Shown here one piece after another: positions 1-6,140 of a stretch of DNA of 7,320 bases. The stretch's first letter is position 1. Each line of letters opens with the position of its first letter. The DNA is from Spirochaetaceae bacterium (GTDB lineage Bacteria > Spirochaetota > Spirochaetia > DSM-27196 > SKKC01). The stretch spans positions 1 through 7,320 of the forward strand of contig PUOG01000168.1 in assembly GCA_003552745.1 (NCBI GenBank), in the 5' to 3' direction. The notes below the pieces were generated by a model. That model had not been told where the DNA came from. It made no database searches and saw nothing but the letters and a program-made list of their open reading frames with translations. Made by a program: the position numbers and the translations under genes.

Positions 1-117
1 CGACGGCACCGCCGCCCGTCCGAGCGAGCCGTCCTCGAGCAGAACATCGACCTCTATGGTCGGATTTCCGCGCGAATCGAGTATCTCGCGTGCCTCTACG
101 CTCTCTATAAAGCTCAT
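1..117 (-). CDS. eno: Enolase, N-terminal fragment (gene runs off left edge)
   Basis: Enolase interconverts 2-phosphoglycerate and phosphoenolpyruvate in cytoplasmic glycolysis. Only the first 39 codons are inside the window. On the minus strand they read MSFIESVEAREILDSRGNPT, followed by IEVDVLLEDGSLGRAAVPS. This is the family's signature amino end: the AREILDSRGNPT-(V/I)-EV block, then the LxDGSxGRAAVPS loop that leads to the substrate-capping Ser in GASTG just outside the window. The ATG at 117-115 is supported by an AGGAG Shine-Dalgarno at 128-124 with a 6-nt spacer. The gene is divergent from proS across 137 nt. Identity is near certain; length and completeness cannot be judged. Confidence 0.95.
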   Translation of the reverse strand, partial: MSFIESVEAREILDSRGNPTIEVDVLLEDGSLGRAAVPS

Positions 118-154
118 ACCGCTCTCCTGTTCTGAAAAAGGTTTCCTGTTCGCG

Positions 155-184
155 AGTATAGGCACCCGGCGTATGCTCGTGCAA
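155..184 (-). promoter_or_regulatory. Candidate eno promoter (sigma-70 type)
   Basis: On the minus strand a -10 hexamer TATACT (160-155, 5 of 6 to consensus) lies 18 nt downstream of a weaker -35 TTGCAC (184-179). Transcription would start near 148, giving a leader of about 30 nt that contains the AGGAG site at 128-124. Spacing and -10 are good, the -35 is poor. Inferred by eye only. Confidence 0.5.
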
Positions 185-196
185 CTGTCGGTAACG

Positions 197-206
197 CCGC
201 CGGCGG
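197..206. repeat. 10-bp perfect palindrome between eno and proS promoters
   Basis: CCGCCGGCGG is a perfect 10-bp palindrome. It lies between the two candidate -35 elements (eno 179-184, proS 221-226), where a shared regulator could act. In such GC-rich DNA a palindrome of this composition may be chance. Related 8-mers (CCGCCGGC and its complement) form the hairpin at 3889-3921. Confidence 0.3.
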
Positions 207-220
207 AACACCGGGAGTAC

Positions 221-248
221 TTGACGACAGAGATGATGGCTCCATACT
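221..248 (+). promoter_or_regulatory. Candidate proS promoter, apparently leaderless
   Basis: A -35 TTGACG (221-226, 5 of 6) is followed after 16 nt by a -10 CATACT (243-248, 4 of 6). A start 7 nt downstream of the -10 falls on base 255, the first base of the proS GTG codon. No Shine-Dalgarno lies at a usable distance before that GTG, so a leaderless message fits both facts. Inferred from sequence only. Confidence 0.45.
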
Positions 249-254
249 GAGTAT

Positions 255-1970
255 GTGCGCTACAGCCGGCTTTTTCCGAAGACCTTACGTGCGGTGCCGA
301 AAGGCATCACCTCGCCCGGATACCGCCTCCTGTATCGCGGGGGGTACGTCCGCAATCTCGGGCGCGGCCTCTTCTCGTTCATGCCGCTCGGCCTCCGTGT
401 GCTGCAACGCCTCGAAGCGATAATCCGGACGGAGATGAACGCCCTCGGTGGTCAGGAAGCGCTTGCTCCGGTGGTCAATCCTATCGAAATCTGGCGGCGC
501 AGCGGCCGACATCACCTTCTCGACAGCGACATGGTAACGTTCAAGGACCGGCTCGGGCGCGATCTCGTCCTCGCCACCACCCACGAGGAGGCGATGGTGG
601 AGATGGTGCGCAGCGGCATTCACAGCTACCGCGACCTGCCGCTGTTCCTCTACCAGTTCCAGGAGAAGTACCGCAACGAGGAGCGTACGCGCAACGGATT
701 GATCAGAAGCCGCGAGTTCATCATGAAGGACGGTTACTCCTTTCACCGTTCGTTCAGCGACCTGAACAACTTCTTCCCGAAGGTATTCCGGGCCTACCAG
801 CGGATCTTCGAACGGTGCGGGTTGGATGTGATCGCCGCCGAAGCCGGGGTCGGCTACATGGGAGGGGAGAAGTCGTTCGAGTTCCTCGCCCCTTCGAGTG
901 TCGGCGATGACTATGTGATCGTCTGTGACAAGTGCGGGTACGCTGCGAACCGCGAGGTCGCCGTCGGCGTCAACAATAAGCGTCTTACCCGGTCCGGCCG
1001 CCCGCGCGAGATGAAGAAGATTTACACGCCGGGATGTGACAATATGGCGCGCCTTGCCGAGCACCTTGGGTTACCGCGCAGCGCACTGGCGAAGACGATG
1101 GTGTTTTCCAGCGACGGCGACCTGATCATGGCCGTCGTTCGCGCCGACTACGATGTCTCGGTAGAGAAGCTCGCCCGCGTTATCGGAACGTCGATGCTTC
1201 GCCGGGCCCGCCCCGAGGAGCTGACCGAACGGGGGCTCTGTCCCGGTTTCGTGAGTCCGCTCAATCTCGACGGGGAGGCGGTCGTGGTGGTGGACCGCCT
1301 CGCCGCCGACACAACCAATCTCGTCTACGGAGCGAACATGGACGGCGCCCACTACGCCGACGTGAACTTCGGCCGCGACTTCGATGCCGACGTAGTCGGC
1401 GACATCGCGCGGGCCGACCCCGACGCCGAGTGCATACACTGCGGCGGGCCGCTGGTCGAACGCCGAGCAATCGAGCTGGGAAACATCTTCCGCCTCGGCA
1501 CCGTGTTCAGTGAGCCGATGGAGCTGGTGGTGAACGACGAGCACGGACGACCCATCCATCCGTACATGGGCAGCTACGGCATTGGCATGGGCCGCCTGAT
1601 CTCCGCGATCGTCGAAGCCAATCACGACGAACACGGGATCATCTGGCCGGTGTCGGTCGCACCGTTCCATGTGTACATTATGAGTATCGGAAAGAGCTTC
1701 GCGGTGAAGGATGCCGCCGAGGCGATTGCACTCGATTTCGGCGATGAAGCGCTCTACGACGATCGTTACGAGTCGATCGGCACGAAGTTCAAGGACTTCC
1801 TGCTTTTGGGAATACCGTTTCGCATCATCGTTTCGGTGGCTACCGCATCCGACGGCACGGTGGAGCTCTTCGATCGCCGCAACGGCGAGACGGAGGCGGT
1901 GCCGGTCGGCGTGCTTCGGTCGCACGTGGAGGCACGACTGGAAGGGTATCAATCATGGCGTTCGAGCTGA
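255..1970 (+). CDS. proS: Prolyl-tRNA synthetase (bacterial type with editing domain)
   Basis: Charges tRNA-Pro with proline in the cytoplasm. The 571-residue product matches the usual length of bacterial ProRS with an INS editing insertion. The class II core begins with MRYSRLF and has TTHEE at 108-112, motif 2 around RNEERTRNGL-IRSREFIMKD (140-159) and motif 3 around GSYGIGMGRL (439-448) followed by NHDEHGIIWP. The INS domain fills about 225-405: K280 in KTMVF and H366 in GAHY align, from memory, with E. coli editing residues K279 and H369. Two CxxC pairs (224/227 and 393/396) bracket the insertion. The anticodon-binding domain is about 467-571 (YDDRYESIGTKFKDFLLLGIP). The GTG at 255 is the only usable start after an in-frame stop at 234-236 and gives the canonical amino end; no Shine-Dalgarno is evident. 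The 3' end overlaps the next gene by 16 nt. Confidence 0.97.
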   Translation: MRYSRLFPKTLRAVPKGITSPGYRLLYRGGYVRNLGRGLFSFMPLGLRVLQRLEAIIRTEMNALGGQEALAPVVNPIEIWRRSGRHHLLDSDMVTFKDRLGRDLVLATTHEEAMVEMVRSGIHSYRDLPLFLYQFQEKYRNEERTRNGLIRSREFIMKDGYSFHRSFSDLNNFFPKVFRAYQRIFERCGLDVIAAEAGVGYMGGEKSFEFLAPSSVGDDYVIVCDKCGYAANREVAVGVNNKRLTRSGRPREMKKIYTPGCDNMARLAEHLGLPRSALAKTMVFSSDGDLIMAVVRADYDVSVEKLARVIGTSMLRRARPEELTERGLCPGFVSPLNLDGEAVVVVDRLAADTTNLVYGANMDGAHYADVNFGRDFDADVVGDIARADPDAECIHCGGPLVERRAIELGNIFRLGTVFSEPMELVVNDEHGRPIHPYMGSYGIGMGRLISAIVEANHDEHGIIWPVSVAPFHVYIMSIGKSFAVKDAAEAIALDFGDEALYDDRYESIGTKFKDFLLLGIPFRIIVSVATASDGTVELFDRRNGETEAVPVGVLRSHVEARLEGYQSWRSS

Positions 1971-2866
1971 CACCGGAGATCATCGATCAGATCATCTTCG
2001 GAATGGAAAACCAGGAACATGAGTTCGTCGTGGACCTCGAGAGCGGCCATGTCATGAAGCGAGAGGATAGCGATTCGGCCGGTGAGTACGAGCCGATCCC
2101 GCGGTGGCGGAGTGTGGACGGATTCAACCTCATGGAACGCTTCGTAGTCGATCTGCGCAATCCGATCGTCCGCGAGGAGTTGCGGGCGATACTCGCATCC
2201 GGCAAAGGGGTGTTCCGTGGTTTCAAGGACGTACTGAAACAGCACCCGGAGGTCGAACGGCTGTGGTTCCGCTTCAAGGAACGCGAGATGCGCCGGGAGG
2301 TCTTCGAGTGGTACAATACGCTGCGCGAGCGGTGGGGACTGGACCGGATTCCCCTCGACCTGGAAACCGAAACCGACAACCTTATTCTCGCCGACTTCAC
2401 CTTCGAGCGCGATGCGCTTTCGGCCGAGGAGGTGCGTGAATACGCTCACGATGCGCGCGAGGAGGCGCTCGAGTACCTCTCCGGCGACTCCGAGCGTGAG
2501 CTCATGGAGCGTCTCGAGCAGGTCTCCGACACTTCGGAGTTCCATACGATCGCCGCTTCGACGCCCGGCGGCGAGCGGATCGCGGCGGTGTGCGCGGCGG
2601 TGCACCGCGACGGTTCGCAGCCGGTTGCCGCGGTGAACGTGCTGTACGTCGAACCGGAGTTTCGTGGACTGGGCCTCGCCCGCGAACTGTTGAGCCGCAT
2701 CTTCGCAGTCCTCGATGAAGATGGTGTTCCGGTGGTTCACATCGAGCTTCCCGGCAAAGCCGGTGCACTCTCCTCGCTGCTGCAGGCGTGGGACGGCGAA
2801 GAAATCAGTCGGCGATATCGGATAAACATCGAACGGTGGACCGAGCGCAGCTATTTCGAGGATTGA
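1955..2866 (+). CDS. UPF0158-GNAT fusion protein (putative acetyltransferase)
   Basis: 303 residues in two parts. Residues 1-130 resemble the UPF0158 family: LTPEIIDQII, a VVDLESGHV strand pair, EPIPRW, LMERF, then the hallmark GKGVFRGFKDVL (83-94) and FEWYNTL. The role of UPF0158 is unknown. Residues about 145-290 form a GNAT acetyltransferase fold: the beta-4/alpha-3 segment VNVLYVEPEFRGLGLARELL (227-246) holds the acetyl-CoA pyrophosphate loop R237-x-x-G240-x-A242. Substrate cannot be predicted; by fold it would move an acetyl group from acetyl-CoA to an amine. The ATG at 1955 has GAAGG at 1941-1945 (9-nt spacer) and lies inside the last codons of proS in another frame, so the two genes are probably co-transcribed and translationally coupled. 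No transmembrane segment or signal peptide is seen. The family calls are from memory of the motifs; the fusion itself is plain in one open frame. Confidence 0.85.
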   Translation: MAFELTPEIIDQIIFGMENQEHEFVVDLESGHVMKREDSDSAGEYEPIPRWRSVDGFNLMERFVVDLRNPIVREELRAILASGKGVFRGFKDVLKQHPEVERLWFRFKEREMRREVFEWYNTLRERWGLDRIPLDLETETDNLILADFTFERDALSAEEVREYAHDAREEALEYLSGDSERELMERLEQVSDTSEFHTIAASTPGGERIAAVCAAVHRDGSQPVAAVNVLYVEPEFRGLGLARELLSRIFAVLDEDGVPVVHIELPGKAGALSSLLQAWDGEEISRRYRINIERWTERSYFED

Positions 2867-2881
2867 TGTGAACGCCGGCGA

Positions 2882-3796
2882 TCAGGCGCCGAGCTCCTCG
2901 CGAATCGCCTCCACCTCGCCGTGCAGCTCGGCGAGCCGGTCCATGAGGCGGTCGACGGTGTATTGCTTCGGATCGCAGTCGGTGGGACATTCGGCTCGGC
3001 ACATCAGACGGAATTCGCGAGGATCTATCAGCTCGCCGGCCTTGTAGACCATGATATCCTCGTTCGGCCAGTCCTCGCTCATGTCGCCGGATGGATTCAC
3101 CAACAGGAGATTGCCGCCGATTCCGATCGGGCAGATGCGGTCGAACTGCTTCAGATAGCTGTCGATCTCCGGAAGACCGCGGGCGCTGTCGGGATTGTCG
3201 GCACGATAACGTGTTCCGGTGGGAAACACGAGGATGATGTGTCCGTGCTTCTTGCGGCGGACCATCTCCCGAAGCGCCGACATGTTGATCTCGTTGCTGC
3301 GTTTGCGCTCTATCGCGAACCTCGCAGGGTCGACGATCGCCTTCAGCGCGCGCGAGGGATAGATGACGATGCGCGTGAAGCTCTCGGTAAACGCCCTGAC
3401 GATGCGACTCTCCTCGTTGAGCTTCGCCGCGGCCATCGCTACGATGCTGTCGGCGATCTCCCGGCCCGCATCGCCGTGCTGCATCAGCAGGTAGTAGAGA
3501 CACGGAATGTCGAAATTGCTGTAGTGCTCCATGACGATCAGGCAGCTCTCGCCTGCCTGCGAGCGCTCATAGAGCTCTCTCAGGTTCTCGAAGCCGAGCA
3601 GCCGGCTGCCGGGCTTCATCAGCGAGCCGACGATTCGATTCACGAGCGCGCGAGTATGCTCGTTCGCCGGCTGAAAAACCTCATTATGGGAGACCCGGTC
3701 GGCCTGTTTCGACCGCTCCAGGAACTCCGGCACATAGTCGGCGTAACGCTCTTTGACGGTAAGTCGTTTTCGTCCGGTCTCAGCATTCGAGGTCAC
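2882..3796 (-). CDS. PlsC/LPLAT-family acyltransferase (1-acylglycerol-3-phosphate acyltransferase-like)
   Basis: Probably transfers an acyl chain to a glycerophosphate-type acceptor in phospholipid synthesis at the inner membrane face. The 304-residue protein carries HX4D as H91-YSNF-D96 (the catalytic pair) and a motif III block FPTGTRYR at 191-198, then the strand ICPIGIGGN (221-229). The usual motif III is FPEGTR; here Thr193 replaces Glu. A long charged amino end (1-60) precedes the fold and a probable coiled coil (279-304) follows it. No clear transmembrane helix is seen. The resemblance, from memory, is to spirochaetal acyltransferases. The start is GTG at 3796-3794, with TAAGG at 3808-3804 as Shine-Dalgarno (7-nt spacer); the same bases could be a weak -10. 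It converges on the GNAT gene with a 15-nt gap, with no recognisable terminator between. The acceptor is not certain. Confidence 0.85.
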   Translation of the reverse strand: MTSNAETGRKRLTVKERYADYVPEFLERSKQADRVSHNEVFQPANEHTRALVNRIVGSLMKPGSRLLGFENLRELYERSQAGESCLIVMEHYSNFDIPCLYYLLMQHGDAGREIADSIVAMAAAKLNEESRIVRAFTESFTRIVIYPSRALKAIVDPARFAIERKRSNEINMSALREMVRRKKHGHIILVFPTGTRYRADNPDSARGLPEIDSYLKQFDRICPIGIGGNLLLVNPSGDMSEDWPNEDIMVYKAGELIDPREFRLMCRAECPTDCDPKQYTVDRLMDRLAELHGEVEAIREELGA

Positions 3797-3826
3797 TCGA
3801 AAACCTTAGGTGGTCGAGCGAACATC

Positions 3827-3842
3827 TGTCAAGCAATGTCAA
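3827..3842. promoter_or_regulatory. 10-bp-phased TGTCAA direct repeat (equals tandem TTGACA on minus strand)
   Basis: TGTCAA occurs at 3827-3832 and 3837-3842, one helical turn apart. On the minus strand both copies read TTGACA, the perfect -35 hexamer, 31 and 41 nt upstream of the acyltransferase GTG. The near copy has, 18 nt downstream, the weak -10 TAAGGT (3808-3803). A regulator binding two half-sites on one face of the helix is an alternative or additional reading. The 10-bp period is one short of the 11-bp period of a classical Pho box. Confidence 0.4.
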
Positions 3843-3881
3843 AGATGGCTGGACGTTCGCTACATTACACGTCTGTTACAC

Positions 3882-3910
3882 TCGACCGCCGCCGGCAAGT
3901 GCGCTACACT
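3882..3910 (+). promoter_or_regulatory. Weak candidate promoter for the lipoprotein gene
   Basis: TCGACC (3882-3887, 4 of 6 to TTGACA) and TACACT (3905-3910, 4 of 6 to TATAAT) are 17 nt apart. The start would be near 3917, with a leader of about 15 nt to the ATG at 3932. A second TACACT occurs at 3877-3882 without a good -35. The call is tentative; the whole 3797-3931 spacer holds nothing else recognised beyond the repeats listed separately. Confidence 0.25.
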
Positions 3911-3921
3911 CTCGCCGGCGG
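3889..3921. repeat. 8-bp GC inverted repeat upstream of lipoprotein gene
   Basis: CCGCCGGC (3889-3896) and GCCGGCGG (3914-3921) are perfect inverted arms around a 17-nt loop. The second arm ends 10 nt before the chosen lipoprotein ATG, so a transcript covering it could form a hairpin near the initiation region. No T-run follows, so it is not an intrinsic terminator for either strand. Confidence 0.4.
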
Positions 3922-3931
3922 TCACCGCAAA

Positions 3932-5335
3932 ATGCTCTCCGTACTCTGTTGCATGCAAAGATGGGCTCGTTGTTTACTGTCGGGCACACTGTGTGTCCGC
4001 CTGTTCCGCGCCGGTATTGCCGGGGTGTTGCTCGCCGGCGTTATCGGCGCCTGCGATTCGCAGCGCGACCGGTCGCACCAGCCCGACGAAAGCCGCCCGC
4101 CGCACGCCCGATTCGCGTTCGCCGACGGTGCCGCAGCCGGTTACGCCCTCGATTCGCTGCTCGCCCCACCGCTTCTCGCGCCCGACGCTGCGCGCTGTGG
4201 GGGCGTTTTCGCCATCGACGAGATCGATTCCGACCGCGTAGTCCTCCGTCGGGCGGATACCTCCGCCGGGACCGCCGGCCGGACCACTCCCCGGGCTGCG
4301 GCCGGGCACCTCCTCGACCTGCTCGACCCGAGCGACCCCCATCCGGAAGCGTTCCGGCTTTATTTCATCGACGGCGCCGCCGATTACGCTCGCGGGCACG
4401 CTCCGGCAGAACGGGTCGGGATTCACGCCGACGACGAGCATCTCATCCTCGAGCGGGTCGATGGGCGGGATGTCACTCTTACCGCCCGTTCCGGCGAAAT
4501 CGCGACGCGGCTTACCCATCCGGCGTTCTCTCCGCCGCACGAGGTGGACGAGCGCGCCCGAGTGCGGGCGGAGCTTCGTCGCACCGGGTCGGCCGTCGTG
4601 CCGTACGAGTGTGACGGCGAGATAACCGTCGAGATCGCCGTCGCCGAAGCCGACGCCGGCCCACACGCGCATTCCCGCGCCGCCGACGCCGAATACGGCC
4701 GCCCGGCGGTGGAGGCGACCGTACGGTCGCCGGGCACCGCGTACGACATTCTCGTTGCGAATACCTCCGCGGTCGCCGACACCGGACTTCGCCGCGGCGT
4801 TCTGCGGATCGCCCGCTCGGCGCTCGATCGCAAGCCGCCCACCGACGGTTTCGAGCGTGTGCGAGGCATCGGCAATACCGCCTCGGTCGATGGTCGAGCC
4901 GGTGCGGCGCCGATAGCCGACGCCGGTGGGCCGCTTCGCCTTATCGCCGCGCCGGCGCTCGCTTCGAAGATCGATTCGCTCGCCGGCGCTCTCGCCGATC
5001 ATGGGCTCGATGCAGCTCCGGCTTCCGGCGCCGGCGCCGGAGACTACGCCGAAGCGCTCTTTCGCGGCGACTTCGACCTGGCACTTATCCGCTGGGAGAG
5101 CGAAAGCGGGGCCCCCGGCGAAGTGCTCCGCCTCTTCCGACCGTACGACCCGCGGAACTTCACCGGCTCCGGTGCCGGCGAGAGCTTCGAACTCTTTGCG
5201 CGGCAGGTTCACGCGATCGATTTCGAGCTCTATGTGGATGATGGTGATGATAACGGCGGCCTCGTCGGCGTCGACGAGGCGATCGAGCGCTTCGGGAACC
5301 CGCGCGTGAGCCGCTACGGCGTGCCGTACTTCTGA
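3932..5335 (+). CDS. Lipoprotein resembling a reduced, divergent SBP_bac_5 (OppA-type) binding protein
   Basis: 467 residues. A signal sequence with hydrophobic core AGIAGVLLAGVIGA precedes Cys41 (lipobox IGAC), followed by a polar linker, so the product should be lipidated and exported. Parts look like oligopeptide-binding proteins: AAAGHLLDLLDPSDPHPEAF (122-141), IDGAADYARGHAPAERVGI (146-164), then LTHPAFSPPH (194-203), comparable to the RLLDP / GAeayaaGk / HPaFsPv blocks of OppA; and GDFDLALIRW with LRLFRPYDPRNFTGSG (399-414) resembling the carboxy-terminal SBP block. The protein is shorter than a typical OppA (over 500 residues), and the early block around the usual SW...T(F)xLR...WSDG is missing. 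No permease or ATPase gene is nearby. The start is uncertain: ATG 3932 or ATG 3953 (Cys34); neither has a good Shine-Dalgarno. An unusually Ala/Asp/Arg-rich composition suggests relaxed constraint. The family call is tentative; lipoprotein status is firmer. Confidence 0.65.
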   Translation: MLSVLCCMQRWARCLLSGTLCVRLFRAGIAGVLLAGVIGACDSQRDRSHQPDESRPPHARFAFADGAAAGYALDSLLAPPLLAPDAARCGGVFAIDEIDSDRVVLRRADTSAGTAGRTTPRAAAGHLLDLLDPSDPHPEAFRLYFIDGAADYARGHAPAERVGIHADDEHLILERVDGRDVTLTARSGEIATRLTHPAFSPPHEVDERARVRAELRRTGSAVVPYECDGEITVEIAVAEADAGPHAHSRAADAEYGRPAVEATVRSPGTAYDILVANTSAVADTGLRRGVLRIARSALDRKPPTDGFERVRGIGNTASVDGRAGAAPIADAGGPLRLIAAPALASKIDSLAGALADHGLDAAPASGAGAGDYAEALFRGDFDLALIRWESESGAPGEVLRLFRPYDPRNFTGSGAGESFELFARQVHAIDFELYVDDGDDNGGLVGVDEAIERFGNPRVSRYGVPYF

Positions 5336-5346
5336 GCGGATTCCCG

Positions 5347-6126
5347 TCAACCGTCGAAGCGGGAGACCTCGCCGCCGTCACGGCGGTAGGACGGTCCAGG
5401 GTTCAGCGGGTCGGTATGCCGTCTGCCGTCGGATACGAAGTGGTAGAAGTGCTCGCCCTCGCGAATCGACAGGCGCGCACGATAGATGCCCGGTTCGACC
5501 TCCCGCATGCGGTGCCGGTACGGGTCCCAGTTCGAGAAGCTGCCGGCGACGTAGACACGGCGTCCCGGCGCATCGCGAAAGAGGAATTCGACGCGCCCGT
5601 CGTCGAGCCGGCGCGGATACTCCGGCGTCGGCCGCGTGCGGTCGGTAACATCAACATAGGAGATGTTGGTGTCGGTCGCCAGGCGGCGGGAGTCGGGGTT
5701 GTTCGGATCGGTAGTCCACACGCCGTCGATCACGACGCGATAGCGGATCTCGTCGAGGTCCTCGGGCAGCCGGTAGGCGAGAAAGAGGACATCGTGTCGA
5801 TTGCGCTTGAAGAGGTGACGGGTAGCGAAGTCGTCGTGCTCGAAGACGGCCGCGACGTAGCGGATCGGCCGTTCGCTGTCGTAACTCAGAATAAGATGGT
5901 CGCCGACGACCATCGGAGCGCTCGCCTCGCGCAGGGTCTCCACTTCGATGTGTACGGCCGTATCGAGCGGTGCCGATTCCTGCTGTGGATGTGCCGTCCC
6001 GGCGCCCGCCCCGGCGAGCAGAGCCACCGCGAGCATGAATGTGATGCAGGTACAGCCGCCGCGAGCGCGGCGGGCGGAAACGTGCGGTTCTCGATTGTGC
6101 AATATCGCTTCCGAAACGAGACGCAT
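5347..6126 (-). CDS. Exported protein with two CBM48-like glycogen-binding modules
   Basis: 259 residues. A long basic amino end (R12 to R22) and a hydrophobic core (CITFMLAVALLAGAGAG, 27-43) ending in AGTA suggest Sec export with cleavage near residue 45, so the mature protein is probably periplasmic or outer. Module 1 (about 76-142) ends in YRVVIDGVWTTDPNNP. Module 2 (about 177-243) contains VYVAGSFSNWDPYRHRM, then G...YRARLSIREGEHFYHF and SDGRRHTDPLNP, the standard pattern of isoamylase-N/AMPK-beta (CBM48) domains. No catalytic domain follows, so this is a stand-alone binding or scaffold protein; ligand is assumed alpha-glucan-like by family but not shown. The ATG at 6126 has no Shine-Dalgarno; TATATT (6138-6133) sits exactly 6 nt upstream, suggesting a leaderless message. 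M31 is a possible alternative start. It converges on the lipoprotein gene with an 11-nt gap. Confidence 0.88.
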   Translation of the reverse strand: MRLVSEAILHNREPHVSARRARGGCTCITFMLAVALLAGAGAGTAHPQQESAPLDTAVHIEVETLREASAPMVVGDHLILSYDSERPIRYVAAVFEHDDFATRHLFKRNRHDVLFLAYRLPEDLDEIRYRVVIDGVWTTDPNNPDSRRLATDTNISYVDVTDRTRPTPEYPRRLDDGRVEFLFRDAPGRRVYVAGSFSNWDPYRHRMREVEPGIYRARLSIREGEHFYHFVSDGRRHTDPLNPGPSYRRDGGEVSRFDG

Positions 6127-6132
6127 TCTGCT

Positions 6133-6140
6133 AATATAAT
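6133..6140. promoter_or_regulatory. Overlapping divergent -10 elements
   Basis: On the plus strand TATAAT (6135-6140) is a perfect -10 for the acidic-protein gene, with a start near 6147 and a leader of about 68 nt, but no good -35 is visible. On the minus strand TATATT (6138-6133) is a 5 of 6 -10 for the CBM48 gene. The two overlap by 4 bp, so polymerase could occupy only one at a time. Confidence 0.45.

Noticed and set aside
56..250. A 64-codon plus-strand frame at the left edge
   Set aside because: It overlaps the enolase start and its promoter on the opposite strand and has no recognisable features.
285..1952. Two long minus-strand frames (259 and 293 codons) opposite proS
   Set aside because: They are antisense to a clearly identified full-length proS, His/Arg/Val-rich, with no domain.
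2867..2897. CGCC/GGCG repeats between the GNAT and acyltransferase genes as a bidirectional terminator
   Set aside because: At most a 4-bp stem and no T-run.
2921..5335. A continuous plus-strand frame of 804 codons crossing the acyltransferase and the lipoprotein
   Set aside because: The first third is antisense to the acyltransferase, which has clear catalytic motifs. Only the part from about 3932, with a lipobox, looks coding. The open frame is a GC-rich artefact.
3974..5350. A 458-codon minus-strand frame opposite the lipoprotein
   Set aside because: It has no recognisable domain and no signal or start context. The plus strand has a lipoprotein signal and SBP-like blocks.
5342..5364. TCCCG...CGGGA inverted repeat at the lipoprotein/CBM48 junction
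   Set aside because: Only 5 bp with a 13-nt loop and no T-run; too weak.
5372..5386. Hairpin CCGCCG-TCA-CGGCGG just past the lipoprotein stop, as a terminator
   Set aside because: The stem is strong but no T-run follows on either strand, and it lies in the coding end of the CBM48 gene. A 3' end role is not supported.
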